Virus record (IMG/VR): IMGVR_UViG_3300023176_004727
Coordinates: 1 to 64,000 of that record
Length of the DNA stretch: 64,000 nt
Direction: 5' to 3' (one strand)
Source: a virus
The notes under the pieces: generated by a model
The model's database searches: none
The model's input: only the letters and a program-made list of their open reading frames with translations
What the model was told of the DNA's origin: nothing
Translations under genes and position numbers: made by a program
Part shown: positions 17,200 to 28,700 of the stretch, piece after piece
How the letters are laid out: each line of letters begins with the position of its first letter
Numbering within the stretch: the first letter of the stretch is position 1

Positions 17200-20100
17200 T
17201 GCCGACAGACATTCAGCCTTTTGGAACAACATCTTCACAAGCTGCTCCAGACTTAGCCGTTATCAAAGCATTTGGATGTACCGTCGTTGACTTTAATGTT
17301 TCAGCAGATTGGTCATCTCAAGCTGGTAGTTTAAGTTTTAGATTAATTGAAGATGAAGGCGATGGCGATAGACTGGTTATTCCAGTTCTTGGAAGCCCTC
17401 ATATATTTGAACTTAAAGATACCAGCGGGAATGTTCTATTTGAGTATATTGGCTTAGTTGATTCTTTTAGTAGATCATCAAATAATAGCAAAACATACTC
17501 TGTCAGCTTAACAAGTCCACTAACTATTTTAAATGCCACCCAAGTTATTATGGATGGATTTGCCGGACTTGGCGGATCTTTAGAAGCAAATTCTGATTTT
17601 AGCGGAACCAGTTATTATGACTTCGGACACAATAATAGTCTAATTACTGTAGATAACAGTCCCGGACAATATCATTGGCATAATGTCTCTAATCTTATCA
17701 ATGTTTTGGGTATTCTGGAAAATGATCATCCAAATTATCGTGTCCCATTCGCTACAGACTCATACGGCGATTTTGGTTACAGCGGAAAAAGTGCAGACGG
17801 TATCCCCTTAATAAAGCTGATATGGGCTTTACATATGGGCGTTAATCATCTACCAACATTGTCAGAAGAACAGAGACAAAGAACGCATGGCGGAAATCTA
17901 CTGTTTGGTAGACATAATTATAATGTCATTAGAGATGATGAAGGTATACCTTATTACTATCACTTTGACGCTATTGGTTTTTACAATCAAGTTATTGATG
18001 CCTCACCAAATATTGGCCCTCAATTTAGAGTGGGCGGATCTAGTAAAAGCATAGCAGAGATAGTGTCTGAAATTTGTCAAGAAGCAAATCTAGAATACTT
18101 CTGCTATATTGACTTGAATAAAAATACTGATATTGATGGTAATCCTATTGGCGATCCTACATTACAGGAGGATGATCCCAACTGGACTCAGAACGCTATA
18201 TGTAACTGGCCTTTAAATAATAGCAAGTTTACAGAAGAAGGCGGCAAATACGGCGGGACGATAAGAATCAAAGTTCTAAATAAGAATTCATTTTTTAATG
18301 GATCTAGACCTTTTAGTAATATTGCTTATAACATTATTGGTTTAGAAGTTCCAGATATTAAAGATTCATATTGGACTACTCAAGATGGGATACACCCCGG
18401 AAAGAGACCAGTCAATAATACAGATTATGGATTGGCGGATCTAAATGATACAACATATTCTGATCCATTAGATTCTAGAGGTATAGATTCTGCCGATGAA
18501 GGCTTTACTGGAGTAGGTACACAATCAATTGCTAACGGTGGAACTTTTCCTGTTGCTACAGGATATTGGGATTCTAGCAAACTATCTGATCTAAAGATAA
18601 AGAATTCTGACGTTTCTATCAAACTAAACGATTTAACAACAATGAAAGTTGTTACGGGAGGTTATCAAACAAGATTAGTTAGCGTTCCTAGAAAATATCT
18701 TCGTCAATACTGGGGCGATATTATTATACCAAATGCTTCAGATCCTAGAGAAACTGCTGATACTGCTACTGATTCGTTAGGACTAAATGAAACGTCTACT
18801 AGAAAAATTCCAGTAATTACAAACATGTTAGATCCTAGAGATGTTGATGATTTTATTTTAATTGATATGCGTAGTGACTTTGCAGGATTAACAGTTCCGG
18901 GAGTGTTTAAAAATGGTATCTATGCGGCATCTATGTTAGAAATTAGATGTGCTATGACCGGCAAGGGTAGCTGGGATGCATTCTTTAATGATTATAAAAG
19001 CAAGAAGTTTATTAATTTACGAGAGCATTTTTATCCTAATTGTGTTGTGCCTCCAACGGGTGAAGATGAAAGTTCGCAAGAAGATAAAGAAGAGTCTACT
19101 AAAAAACAAAATGCCGCTGGAGGCATCGGTTATGCTGGGGCTTGTGATATATTAGGTATTGGAAATTTATTTACTCAGAGTCTCACAACTCAAAGTATAG
19201 TTACAGAAACCTATGATCCTGATGGTCAGCCACAACCATGCTTAACTGAAGATGGAACAGAAGTTCCGGCAGCTACGTATATTGAAAAACAATTGACTGG
19301 ATGCGATGACGATGGAAATCCGGTATATAGCGATGTAGAAGTTACTGGTCAATGTCCACCAGTATTAACATGTGCTTTTGCTAATGCACAGATAAGAGAC
19401 TATATTTTGCCATTAATTTATGAGCGTGTAAAAACTATTGGGGATACCCATTACGGCAAATCATGGTATGCACCAGTACCTTATTTAAAAACTATAGAAG
19501 ATTTAAATGGCGATAATCTAGTTGGAAACTTTAAACGTTCTTGGGAATTAACTGACTCAGCATATGTAGAACCTTCTCAGTATTATGCTAGGCAAATTCC
19601 ACAGAGCAATATGTTTATCAATGACGGCAAGGTATCTCCATTTATTAACTATGATCATAGTTTTATTGGAGATGGTGCTGGATGGGACGAGAATTATGCC
19701 GCTGACTTGAAAAATTTGTTCAACGGTGCAAATGTAAAGGTATTTAACTTTTCAGAATATAATCTAGACTCTCTATGTATTACAAAATATGGCAGTTACT
19801 CTATTTTACACGCATCTCCGTCTAATATTGAAAATCAATACAGCTTTTTACCATATGGCTATGATGCTATTTATACTAGAGCATCACTTCCCTTCAGTTC
19901 TATTGTAACTGGACATAGACGGTATTTTCAGGAATATAGCTCATCTGGACTTGGCCCAGAGAGTGTCACGAAGGCTGGAAGTACTAACACCTCAAACAAT
20001 TTATCAAACTATACTCTCAATAATGGACAATGCACTCCTTCAGTTTGTAGGTCTATAGCTGACGGCGATCCTACACCATCTGGATATTTTGCTTATAGTG

Positions 20101-20948
20101 GAGTAATTGGAATACCAAGAGAAACACAGCCGGAATGGTTGAATGCCATTGTTCCAGCATTAACTAGCTTAGAATATAGTGACAATGGAAGATTCTGTTT
20201 CCCGTTCGTAAAGTTTACTACTGACAGAGTTTTCTTGCCACAGCCTAAGCCGGGGCTTGCACAAGGAAAGGGTTTAACCAATGTGCCAAGTGCAGATGCA
20301 TTCAAGAGATTTATTGGTGCTACGGATGTTAACGCTGGAGACTTAGATGGCTGTTCAACATGGGAGACATCTTATCTTGCAGCAAGCGGTAAAGCAAGAC
20401 AATATAAAATAACATCCGACGATGTTGTAGAAAACCTTCAGCCATTTAAAGTATGCGTTTCTCCTAAATCTATAAATTATGCTCAAATTTCTACGAGATA
20501 TGTTTATGGTCCTTGGATGACAAGTCTACCATATGTTCCATTCAGAGGTAAAATAGAATATGAGCAAGACGAATCATTGGTTCCAGAGAACTTTCTAATT
20601 CCAGTGGGATTTGGAACATTTGGATCTTATGACTTGTCTCAAACTAGCGGATTGACCGGAATGAATCTTGCCGCACAGGGTAGAGCAAATGCTATTGATG
20701 ACTTTGCTTTGTTTGCAGTTGAAGAAGGCAGCTTTTCCATTCCGGGTGCTCCAGCAATTACTAGAATTGGAGACGGTCTTTACGGACTGCAACAAGTTAC
20801 AGACATTAAAATCAATGTAAGTTCAGACCAGATTGACACTACTTATACTTTTAAGACAATTTCTCCAAGATTTGGCAAAAATAATAGAGATATTGAGAAG
20901 AATATAACTAAAATATCTAATAAGTTAAAGAAACTTAAATTAAGGTAA
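17199..20948 (+). CDS. large tail-tip protein (baseplate hub/tail-associated candidate)
   Basis: 1,249 residues. The first 110 residues (CTVVDFNVSADWSSQAGSL; FEYIGLVDSFSRSSNN; KTYSVSLTSPLTIL) resemble the N-terminal hub domain of tail-tip proteins, where a lysozyme-fold-free OB/beta unit builds a trimer. Residues about 290-310 (IAEIVSEICQEANLEYFCYI) look like a helix-strand element common in gp27-like hubs. The C-terminus (NVSSDQIDTTYTFKTISPRF, then NRDIEKNITKISNKLKKLK) is typical of hub proteins ending in a helix. Starts at a TAATG overlap with the previous gene. Confidence 0.55.
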   Translation: MPTDIQPFGTTSSQAAPDLAVIKAFGCTVVDFNVSADWSSQAGSLSFRLIEDEGDGDRLVIPVLGSPHIFELKDTSGNVLFEYIGLVDSFSRSSNNSKTYSVSLTSPLTILNATQVIMDGFAGLGGSLEANSDFSGTSYYDFGHNNSLITVDNSPGQYHWHNVSNLINVLGILENDHPNYRVPFATDSYGDFGYSGKSADGIPLIKLIWALHMGVNHLPTLSEEQRQRTHGGNLLFGRHNYNVIRDDEGIPYYYHFDAIGFYNQVIDASPNIGPQFRVGGSSKSIAEIVSEICQEANLEYFCYIDLNKNTDIDGNPIGDPTLQEDDPNWTQNAICNWPLNNSKFTEEGGKYGGTIRIKVLNKNSFFNGSRPFSNIAYNIIGLEVPDIKDSYWTTQDGIHPGKRPVNNTDYGLADLNDTTYSDPLDSRGIDSADEGFTGVGTQSIANGGTFPVATGYWDSSKLSDLKIKNSDVSIKLNDLTTMKVVTGGYQTRLVSVPRKYLRQYWGDIIIPNASDPRETADTATDSLGLNETSTRKIPVITNMLDPRDVDDFILIDMRSDFAGLTVPGVFKNGIYAASMLEIRCAMTGKGSWDAFFNDYKSKKFINLREHFYPNCVVPPTGEDESSQEDKEESTKKQNAAGGIGYAGACDILGIGNLFTQSLTTQSIVTETYDPDGQPQPCLTEDGTEVPAATYIEKQLTGCDDDGNPVYSDVEVTGQCPPVLTCAFANAQIRDYILPLIYERVKTIGDTHYGKSWYAPVPYLKTIEDLNGDNLVGNFKRSWELTDSAYVEPSQYYARQIPQSNMFINDGKVSPFINYDHSFIGDGAGWDENYAADLKNLFNGANVKVFNFSEYNLDSLCITKYGSYSILHASPSNIENQYSFLPYGYDAIYTRASLPFSSIVTGHRRYFQEYSSSGLGPESVTKAGSTNTSNNLSNYTLNNGQCTPSVCRSIADGDPTPSGYFAYSGVIGIPRETQPEWLNAIVPALTSLEYSDNGRFCFPFVKFTTDRVFLPQPKPGLAQGKGLTNVPSADAFKRFIGATDVNAGDLDGCSTWETSYLAASGKARQYKITSDDVVENLQPFKVCVSPKSINYAQISTRYVYGPWMTSLPYVPFRGKIEYEQDESLVPENFLIPVGFGTFGSYDLSQTSGLTGMNLAAQGRANAIDDFALFAVEEGSFSIPGAPAITRIGDGLYGLQQVTDIKINVSSDQIDTTYTFKTISPRFGKNNRDIEKNITKISNKLKKLKLR

Positions 20949-20952
20949 TACA

Positions 20953-22713
20953 ATGACTAAGGAACAGTTAGGTTGGTCATATAATCCAGCGTCTTTAATT
21001 CTTGTAGGCGAGATTACTGAAGCATTGCGGGCACAGGGCAATGTTTCTGCCACTGGAACTAGAATAAATGCGACCGCTGATTCGCCAGTTAAAAGTGCAA
21101 CTTATCATGAAATTCCACAGGCACAAGTTGGATTCATGCAGTATAGTGAATTTGCGAACAGTGCTAGAAAATTTAATGAAATACCATCTACGGAAACTGC
21201 ATATTCTGGAAGACATCCTTGGAATCTTATTGGTGCTACAAGTCTAGATGCGGTATTTTATCCGTATACAACTCAAACGGATGAATACAGAGCGGGAAAA
21301 TGGCTACCATATTGGACAAAGCCTACAGAAGCGGAAGGCGGCGATCCAACTGCAAGAGAGCTAAATCCATTCAATCCATTCAATGTTTTAGATGGAATAA
21401 ATCCAAAGGGCGGATATTCTGTTGCTAATGATCCGTGGATGTCTAGCGGTCATAATATTGCAATGGCTTTAAATTATAATCCAAAAGATTCTGGTATAAA
21501 TGGAAGTGGCGGATTTGTTGGAGACACTGGGATTTACCCTAGCGGATCTGGGTCTCCTATTGACTTTTATTTTGAAAAGGATCATTGGGGCAGACATATA
21601 GTAGAAACTGAAGGCATTAGAGGCGTTGGCTTTAAAGCACCAATGGTTTTAACTGGATGGGGATACGATACTGGAGGTAATCCCGTTCCATCAAGTGGCA
21701 GTACTTTTCATCCACAAGCAATGTACAATCCGCATTTGTGGAAGTCTGGACCTGTTGATTTAAGATGGGATGATGCGAGAGGCGTTTGGACCGGAGGAAA
21801 TACTACTAAGATATATTTAGTAAAATTAACCAACGTTTACACTCCCCCAAGTTTTTCGTTTGAGGTTGATAGAAGTAATAGCAGAGATCAATATAGTAGA
21901 AATGCCCCACAAAATATGAGGGCTTTTGATTCTACCGAGGCTATATATGATCCTGAATATCTAGCATATACTGCAAATGAAGATAACAAAAATTATTATG
22001 AACAACTGGATTATACAAGTTTAGAGTTTCCATTTTATGAAGCATTTATTATTCGCGAAACTAAAGATTCGGTAGGTCAAAATTATTATAATATATGGAC
22101 CAATGACTGTCAAGACTGTGGACATATTACAAATAGTGGATGCGGCACACAACATGGTAGCGATTCTACTGGTAAAAGAGTGTTGATAGAAAATCCTTTA
22201 CGTCAATCATTTGATGTTGGAGATTTAGCATTCACTGTAGATACTGGACGTAGAAAAAATGTAAATACAGGGTCTTTTATTGGCGGATCTGGAGAAAATG
22301 CTCGTGGTCAAATCGTGATTGATACAAGCGGTAATGGCTCTTTTCAAGTCACCTCGTCTGGATCTGGTTATACTTATGGAGGATTTGCACTATATTCTGG
22401 TTGCGATATTTGTGCTAGTCTAAGTTTAGTATTTTCTGATGGTAAACTAACAAGCGGAACGTTAGATCCAAACACTGGTTTAACAAATTATGGATTAACA
22501 TGTCCCGTTCAAATCTATGCAAATAATGCAACTGCTGAAACAGAGAGTCTACCAATACATTGGGTGACTCAGGCAGAGTTTAAATCTCAGCAAGTTGTTA
22601 CGCATGTAGAATGTGATAATGGCACTTTACAATCCTGTACATTAAAATTACAAACACAAGGATATAAGACCTGTGAGTGGTGTGGAGAAGACACGGCACT
22701 TATAAATAATTAG
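20953..22713 (+). CDS. tail-tip structural protein of unknown fold
   Basis: 586 residues, beta-rich with many Gly, Ser, Tyr and Asn. The last 220 residues carry paired cysteines (DCQDCGH, GCDIC, CEWCGED), a trait shared with the much more Cys-rich next gene. No enzymatic motif found. Location between the putative hub and the cysteine-rich giant protein suggests a tail-tip or receptor-binding component. Confidence 0.55.
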   Translation: MTKEQLGWSYNPASLILVGEITEALRAQGNVSATGTRINATADSPVKSATYHEIPQAQVGFMQYSEFANSARKFNEIPSTETAYSGRHPWNLIGATSLDAVFYPYTTQTDEYRAGKWLPYWTKPTEAEGGDPTARELNPFNPFNVLDGINPKGGYSVANDPWMSSGHNIAMALNYNPKDSGINGSGGFVGDTGIYPSGSGSPIDFYFEKDHWGRHIVETEGIRGVGFKAPMVLTGWGYDTGGNPVPSSGSTFHPQAMYNPHLWKSGPVDLRWDDARGVWTGGNTTKIYLVKLTNVYTPPSFSFEVDRSNSRDQYSRNAPQNMRAFDSTEAIYDPEYLAYTANEDNKNYYEQLDYTSLEFPFYEAFIIRETKDSVGQNYYNIWTNDCQDCGHITNSGCGTQHGSDSTGKRVLIENPLRQSFDVGDLAFTVDTGRRKNVNTGSFIGGSGENARGQIVIDTSGNGSFQVTSSGSGYTYGGFALYSGCDICASLSLVFSDGKLTSGTLDPNTGLTNYGLTCPVQIYANNATAETESLPIHWVTQAEFKSQQVVTHVECDNGTLQSCTLKLQTQGYKTCEWCGEDTALINN

Positions 22714-22723
22714 GAATTTAAAA

Positions 22724-25700
22724 ATGGCTTTTATAACTCAGAGCGGGGACACTCCCTGTTATTCATGTGGCAAACAATGTATAAATGTAGAATTTTGTAG
22801 TGAAGGTGCCACATACGACCTAAGTGAATCAAACGGTATATCTCTTTCTAAGAATATAAAAGTTAAGATCATAGCCAACCCCGACTTTTGGGGCTTTGGA
22901 ACTATAGAGGATAATGTTTTAATATCTGGCTGGGCCACATGGGGTACAAGCTACTACGATTTCTTTGACGGTCATGACGAAGATCATTCAGCCACAAAAA
23001 CATGTGGCAGTGTGACTTATGGGCCATTTATGAATGAACAACGTCCTGATGTATTTTATAGGACCGTTTATGATCCTTACGACTCGTCATTAGCCCCTAC
23101 ATATAAAAAACATTATGATCAGGCTGGAGATTTAGATACCAGCACTCCACCAAAAGACAGGGGAGGTGCCGAGACTTACCTAGTAGATAGACCAAAAGGG
23201 CTTATAGAATATGTAACATCTGATGAAAATTCTTGCGACACTACAAGCCCAAACAAGGTTTTTAAGAAAACTCCAGAGAATTTTGGCTGGGGAAATAAGA
23301 TAAACTTCAGCACAAAGATATTTAAAAACCTTAGTGGTGCATGGAGACTATCTAGTATAGAAAACTGTTATGAGACTGAAGATCTATACGCTCCTCCCGG
23401 ATACCTATTAGATTGTAGTGGGGAGCCTAAGCAAAATATTGCTAGAGAAAGTCACCGCTTTGAGAAGTACGAGCATAATCAAAACCGAGCCAAGCTAACT
23501 GGTATTTCAAATTACTATAATTATGAATCCGGTTGTAGACCTGACGGTGCAGTAGCAGGAGAATACGCCGGTGGTTTTACAAATGCTAGTGGAATTTATC
23601 GTTCCGCCCAAGATGATTTTATACAAGCACGTTTCACTTATGGCGATGGTGCAGCCAGCGGTTTAAAAAATGGAATGACTTTAGGATTATATAACACCGT
23701 TAGTGGACAATTTAATGGGTCTTATACATTATTTGATGTTACCCATGAATCTAATTATACTTCAGCAAAATTTGTAGGTACTCAAGGTGAAGAGATCTTC
23801 TCTTTATCTGGATTAGCCACGGAAAGTGGTGATCATTGGATAGCATTTAATACGTATGATACTGACACATGCTGCGGACTGGCTGCATATGGAGTTGATG
23901 ATAGATGGAAATCTACCTGTAATACTGACTTTCATGTAGACTTCAGGAGAGTCTTAAATAATCCGAAAAATATTCGCCAGTCTAATAGAGATAGAGAATG
24001 GAGATACAATTACGGACTGTTTAATACAATTACTTCAAATGTTGATGCCGACAGTCCAAGATTTGATCAAAATTATGTATCAGTGAGTGGTGGGTACGCA
24101 ATTATTCAGAGTGGTGAAGAATTAATCACCTTTTCTGGATCGTATATGAGCGGAATTCCATATTTACAGAGAGAGATGTCGTATTACGGCCCCTTCTTCA
24201 ATGTAGATGCTTGTGATGATGCAAAAAGACTAGAACAAAAACAAACGCGGCTGAAAAATAAAAACGCTACATGTTACAGCAAAAGAGCGACCCTTGAAAT
24301 ATTTCCAGACTGTGTAACCCAATTTGATAAGTATAATGAATGTGAAACCGAGACGGAAAAATATAAACAAAATCGACTACCTAGATTAGCTTTTGTTTAT
24401 CGTGGATGCGACTTTAATGACAAGTGTTCATTTGACAGCTCTGGTCTTCCGCTGGGAGGATGGGAAAATTCTGAACCGGCAGATATGAATGATCTAAAAA
24501 GGCAGTTGGCCGGTCAAGAAATTCATATGTTTATTAATCTTGCCCGTGCTTGGGCCGGTAGGAAACCGGGATCTCCCTGTGTATGCGATTGTGGTGAAGA
24601 CCCGCCTGATGGACAACGACCTCCAGTACATGTATCTATTCCTTCAGTAATGACCTTCCCGACACTGCCAAACTTCGATATTGATCCGACTGGATATGGA
24701 TGCTTGGACGCAAGGTATCAGCTTCAGCAGTATAATCTATATGAAGGTCCGAATTATACTGATCCTAACACAGAATTTTGTGATCCACTACATACATCTT
24801 GCTGTGCCTGTAATATACGACAGCCATATACTACATATGGTTACATTATGAATTTATGCGGTAAAGAAGACCGTAATAGAAAGGATGTTATTACTAAGGC
24901 GTTTGCTAAGTTAAATCATGAAAAAACCTACACTAATCAAACTCCGTTAATAGACATTGATGAGCCTATGTACTGGAGTGTCACAGCCCCAATTCCAGCA
25001 CCATTCAACCCCTCTAGTGGATTATGGAGTAGTGGAACATCCAGCAGGGACGATGAGGGTGGTGACTTTTTCCAATATGGAGGAAGTGGATATGGATGGT
25101 GGGGATTAGCTGACACAAACAAAGCCGTAATTGCTCCTTACTTTACAACAAAATGTGGCGAATTTAGCTGCTGCGGGACACCAGAATGCAATCATATAGA
25201 TTATGATGCTAGTGGAACTTACACAAATGTTCTTGGCACTCATAATGGATGGCCTACTGATGGAGTTCCGTTCTTTATTGAATGGGAAGTTGATGATAGA
25301 TGTCTTGGATGTGTTAGTGCAAACATGAAGGCCGAGCCGCTCCATATAAAATTTAGTGGATTAGGGACTGAATATATTTGGGACGAGGCTGATAGATACG
25401 GACATAACTACTGTAAATATGGTGATCCCGGATTTCTAAATCCGAAACTAGAGCCGGGATTATTTACCTGTGCGGATGGATATGGAAATGATTATTGTGC
25501 CAGCGGAGATGGATTACGTAAAGAATATGGACATGCATATACTGGTGAAACCTGTGGATGCCTTAGCTCCGAAGACGGATTTTCTGCAACATTAGAGCCT
25601 GTTGTAATTCCCAGCAGCGAGATTGTAATTGGATGGAGAAGCAGTCGGGACGGTGGTGGAGACTTGGGAGAAGTTGTTAGTTGTGCTTCATATAAAAGTA

Positions 25701-28700
25701 GGTACTTAGATCAGGATTATTTAGAAACAGCCGGATGCGGCTATAGAATTTTTGCAAAGGTAGAGCTTGCATGTCCCGGATTTCACGATTATTTAATAGA
25801 TCCTAGATATCCAGAGGCGAAATATGAAAGTAATCCAGTGGCTGCATTATGGGATGGTGGAGCTTCTTGTCAACACCATTATCCTGCTAGGGTTGGTTCT
25901 GCTGGAGATCTAGAATTAAAAACTACATTATATGCTGTAGTACCTCAATATGTAGACTTGTTTAGAAATATGACTGCCTATGGTTTAAGACATATTGATA
26001 CCCTAGCACGATGCCTTACTTCTGGAGATTTTTATGAAGTAAACAATTTATTTGGATTTTGTCCGGGAGATACTATTTATGCTTATGGATGTGAGTTAAC
26101 GGCATCTAATGGAAGCAGATATTTTTATGGATGTCCAAATCCAGTAAGCCCATCTGAAAATCCTTGTAGTGGAAATACATTATGTAATACATGCCCCACG
26201 GGAATAGAAACATTTCGTCCCGGTGGTGGCGGTATCTCTTGTTTGTGTGATGAACAAATTGGATTTGAAGGTGTAGAACCCGCTAGGGCACCGTCAAACT
26301 ATCAATTTAATTCGTGTTTTTGTGATTGTCAAGATCCAACATTAGCTGCTATATATGAAATTGATTCTAATCATCAGCCTGTTTTAACATCTGGAAGTAG
26401 CTGTGCGACAATTTATTGGATTGGAGCTAGTGGAGCCAATGGAACTGTAATAGGACCAACAGATTTATCTTGTGGCCCTCCATGTCCATACATGGGTATT
26501 AATCTAGGCACCTTTTCTTCAACAGATTGGTGGGACTGGAATCATGGGGTGAATGGATTAGTCAGCGGGATTAAATATGAGTTGAATGAACCATACATTG
26601 GTGGTGAGTGTGGACAAATGTCCAAAGGAGACTATCCCGGATCAGTAGTTGAATGTTCAGCAGTAGATTGCAGTCAGGATTCTAACGTTGGAAGCAAAAG
26701 TTGTGGCAATCCAATATATCACGGATTAGTTGGTGATGAACTGCCATTTTCTGGCGTTGAAGTTCGCAAGAAAAGATGTGCTCCCGAAGTTGCAATTGTA
26801 AATAAGATCGACTGCTTTATTGGTCCTACTGGAGACACACAATATAGATTAGACCTTTCTAGAGAATACCATGAGCACGACAGAACTTGGTATGAGCAAA
26901 TTGTCGATGGGGAGGGAGAACAAGTTTGTGTAGCAGTTGCTGCTGGTGCCTACAGTGGAGAGGGTCTTTGCCATATCATTCCTTATGCCTTAGAAGCAGA
27001 CACTGTTACTCCAGCATATGAGGCTCCATGCAGTATTCATCCGTCATCGGGTGTTTATGTAAATCAAGATTATCAATTTTCATCTCCGGGTTCTTCATAT
27101 AGTCATGTATGGAATTATTTTAATTTATTTTATTCAAGTGGTCATCTGCCGACAGTAACTACCGGAAATTTAATTCCTTCAATAAATAGAGATGGCGATG
27201 GTCAATTCAATTGTAGCGGCCTTGGACCAGATCCGCCAGTTTCTACAACAATTTTTGAAACTGGAAAATATTATGATCCACTTAACTTTTATGGAATATT
27301 TGAAACAAATAAAAAACACAGTTGCGTTCAAGATTCATCTGAGTGTGGTGGTGAACTATGGTGCAATAAGATGTTGTTTCCAAGACATCACTATGCTAGT
27401 GGAACTAAGGTAGCTGCTTTTGCCGCACCTAGTGTTTGCACTACGACAAGTCAGTTTAAAACCGGCTATGGTTTTGATGGGTATACAAGTGCGGGAGAAG
27501 GTGATGATTTAAACCGAGAGCAGGTATTGAGATTTAGAGACTGGTGTGATGATGAAGTATTAGCAACGATTCAGAGTGGAGTTCATATTGACGATGTAAC
27601 AATCATAGTAGATGACTATCTACCTTTAATTGGAGTCGTCCATCCCGGATGGAGATTTGCTTCAGATGTTAAAAGCTGTACTGTTGTTGGAACTGGATGT
27701 GTGTCACAATTACCATTACATAGTGAACATACTATCTTAGCGGGCATACATCAGCCAAAAACATTTACTTCTAATGGTTTTGAGTCTATGGGCTACTATC
27801 TTGATAGGTTTGGAGTTTCTTTAGACGAGTCACAAACGGGACTAATTAGAGCTAGCGGAACTCCTGTTTCTGGAAATCATCAGTGTTTATTTAACCCATT
27901 TAAAATAATGATAGATGTGGAATGCTCACTTAATCGTATTGCTAGAAAAGGGGTCGAGAGAGATCCTCCTACATTGCTAAGAGGGGTGCAAGAATGGCCC
28001 GCAACAGCATGTCTTGGCAATATAGCAAATCCTCCATGTTCTTGTGGTGATAGTCAATGCAACTATAATGTTGACCCCCGAAAAGGACAGTGTCAGCAAT
28101 TCAGACTAGCTACATATGTTGGAGAATCTGCAAATGCTGACTACTTATGTGCGTCAGGCATTCCCTCTCCGGGAAGTTGTCCATATCCAACCTGTGAAAG
28201 TGGTCCATTCCCTGTTCTAAAGATAATTGGAACTACTGGAGCATGGATTAGTGCAGACAATCTAGTTGATATGCCAGAATTTTCAGGAACCTACGGTGGA
28301 ACTAATATAGGCACCTGTTATGTTCCTCCCTCTGGTACAATCTCCGTCTCTTATTCCTATGCAACAACTGGTGTAGAAGCCGGATGGATGAAAAATACCT
28401 GCGATGGAAAATATTATAGAATTGATGACACCGGATATGCTCCAGTTTGGCAGTGTGATCAGTATCAATATATGTCATTTGCTGCTGGATCTATAATGTA
28501 TCCAGATAAATGTAGCTGTGAAGTTGATTGGATAAATGGATTATGTAGTGCTGACAAACGGTGTGTAGACTTCCACTCTTGTGATTGTGGAAATGGGTTT
28601 ATTAATGACATGCCATCCCCTCCAGCATTAACCTTCAATAGCGGCTGGTGGACTGAAGACTGTCACTGTGAAGGAACGGCAAAAACCGAATCTCCATGCA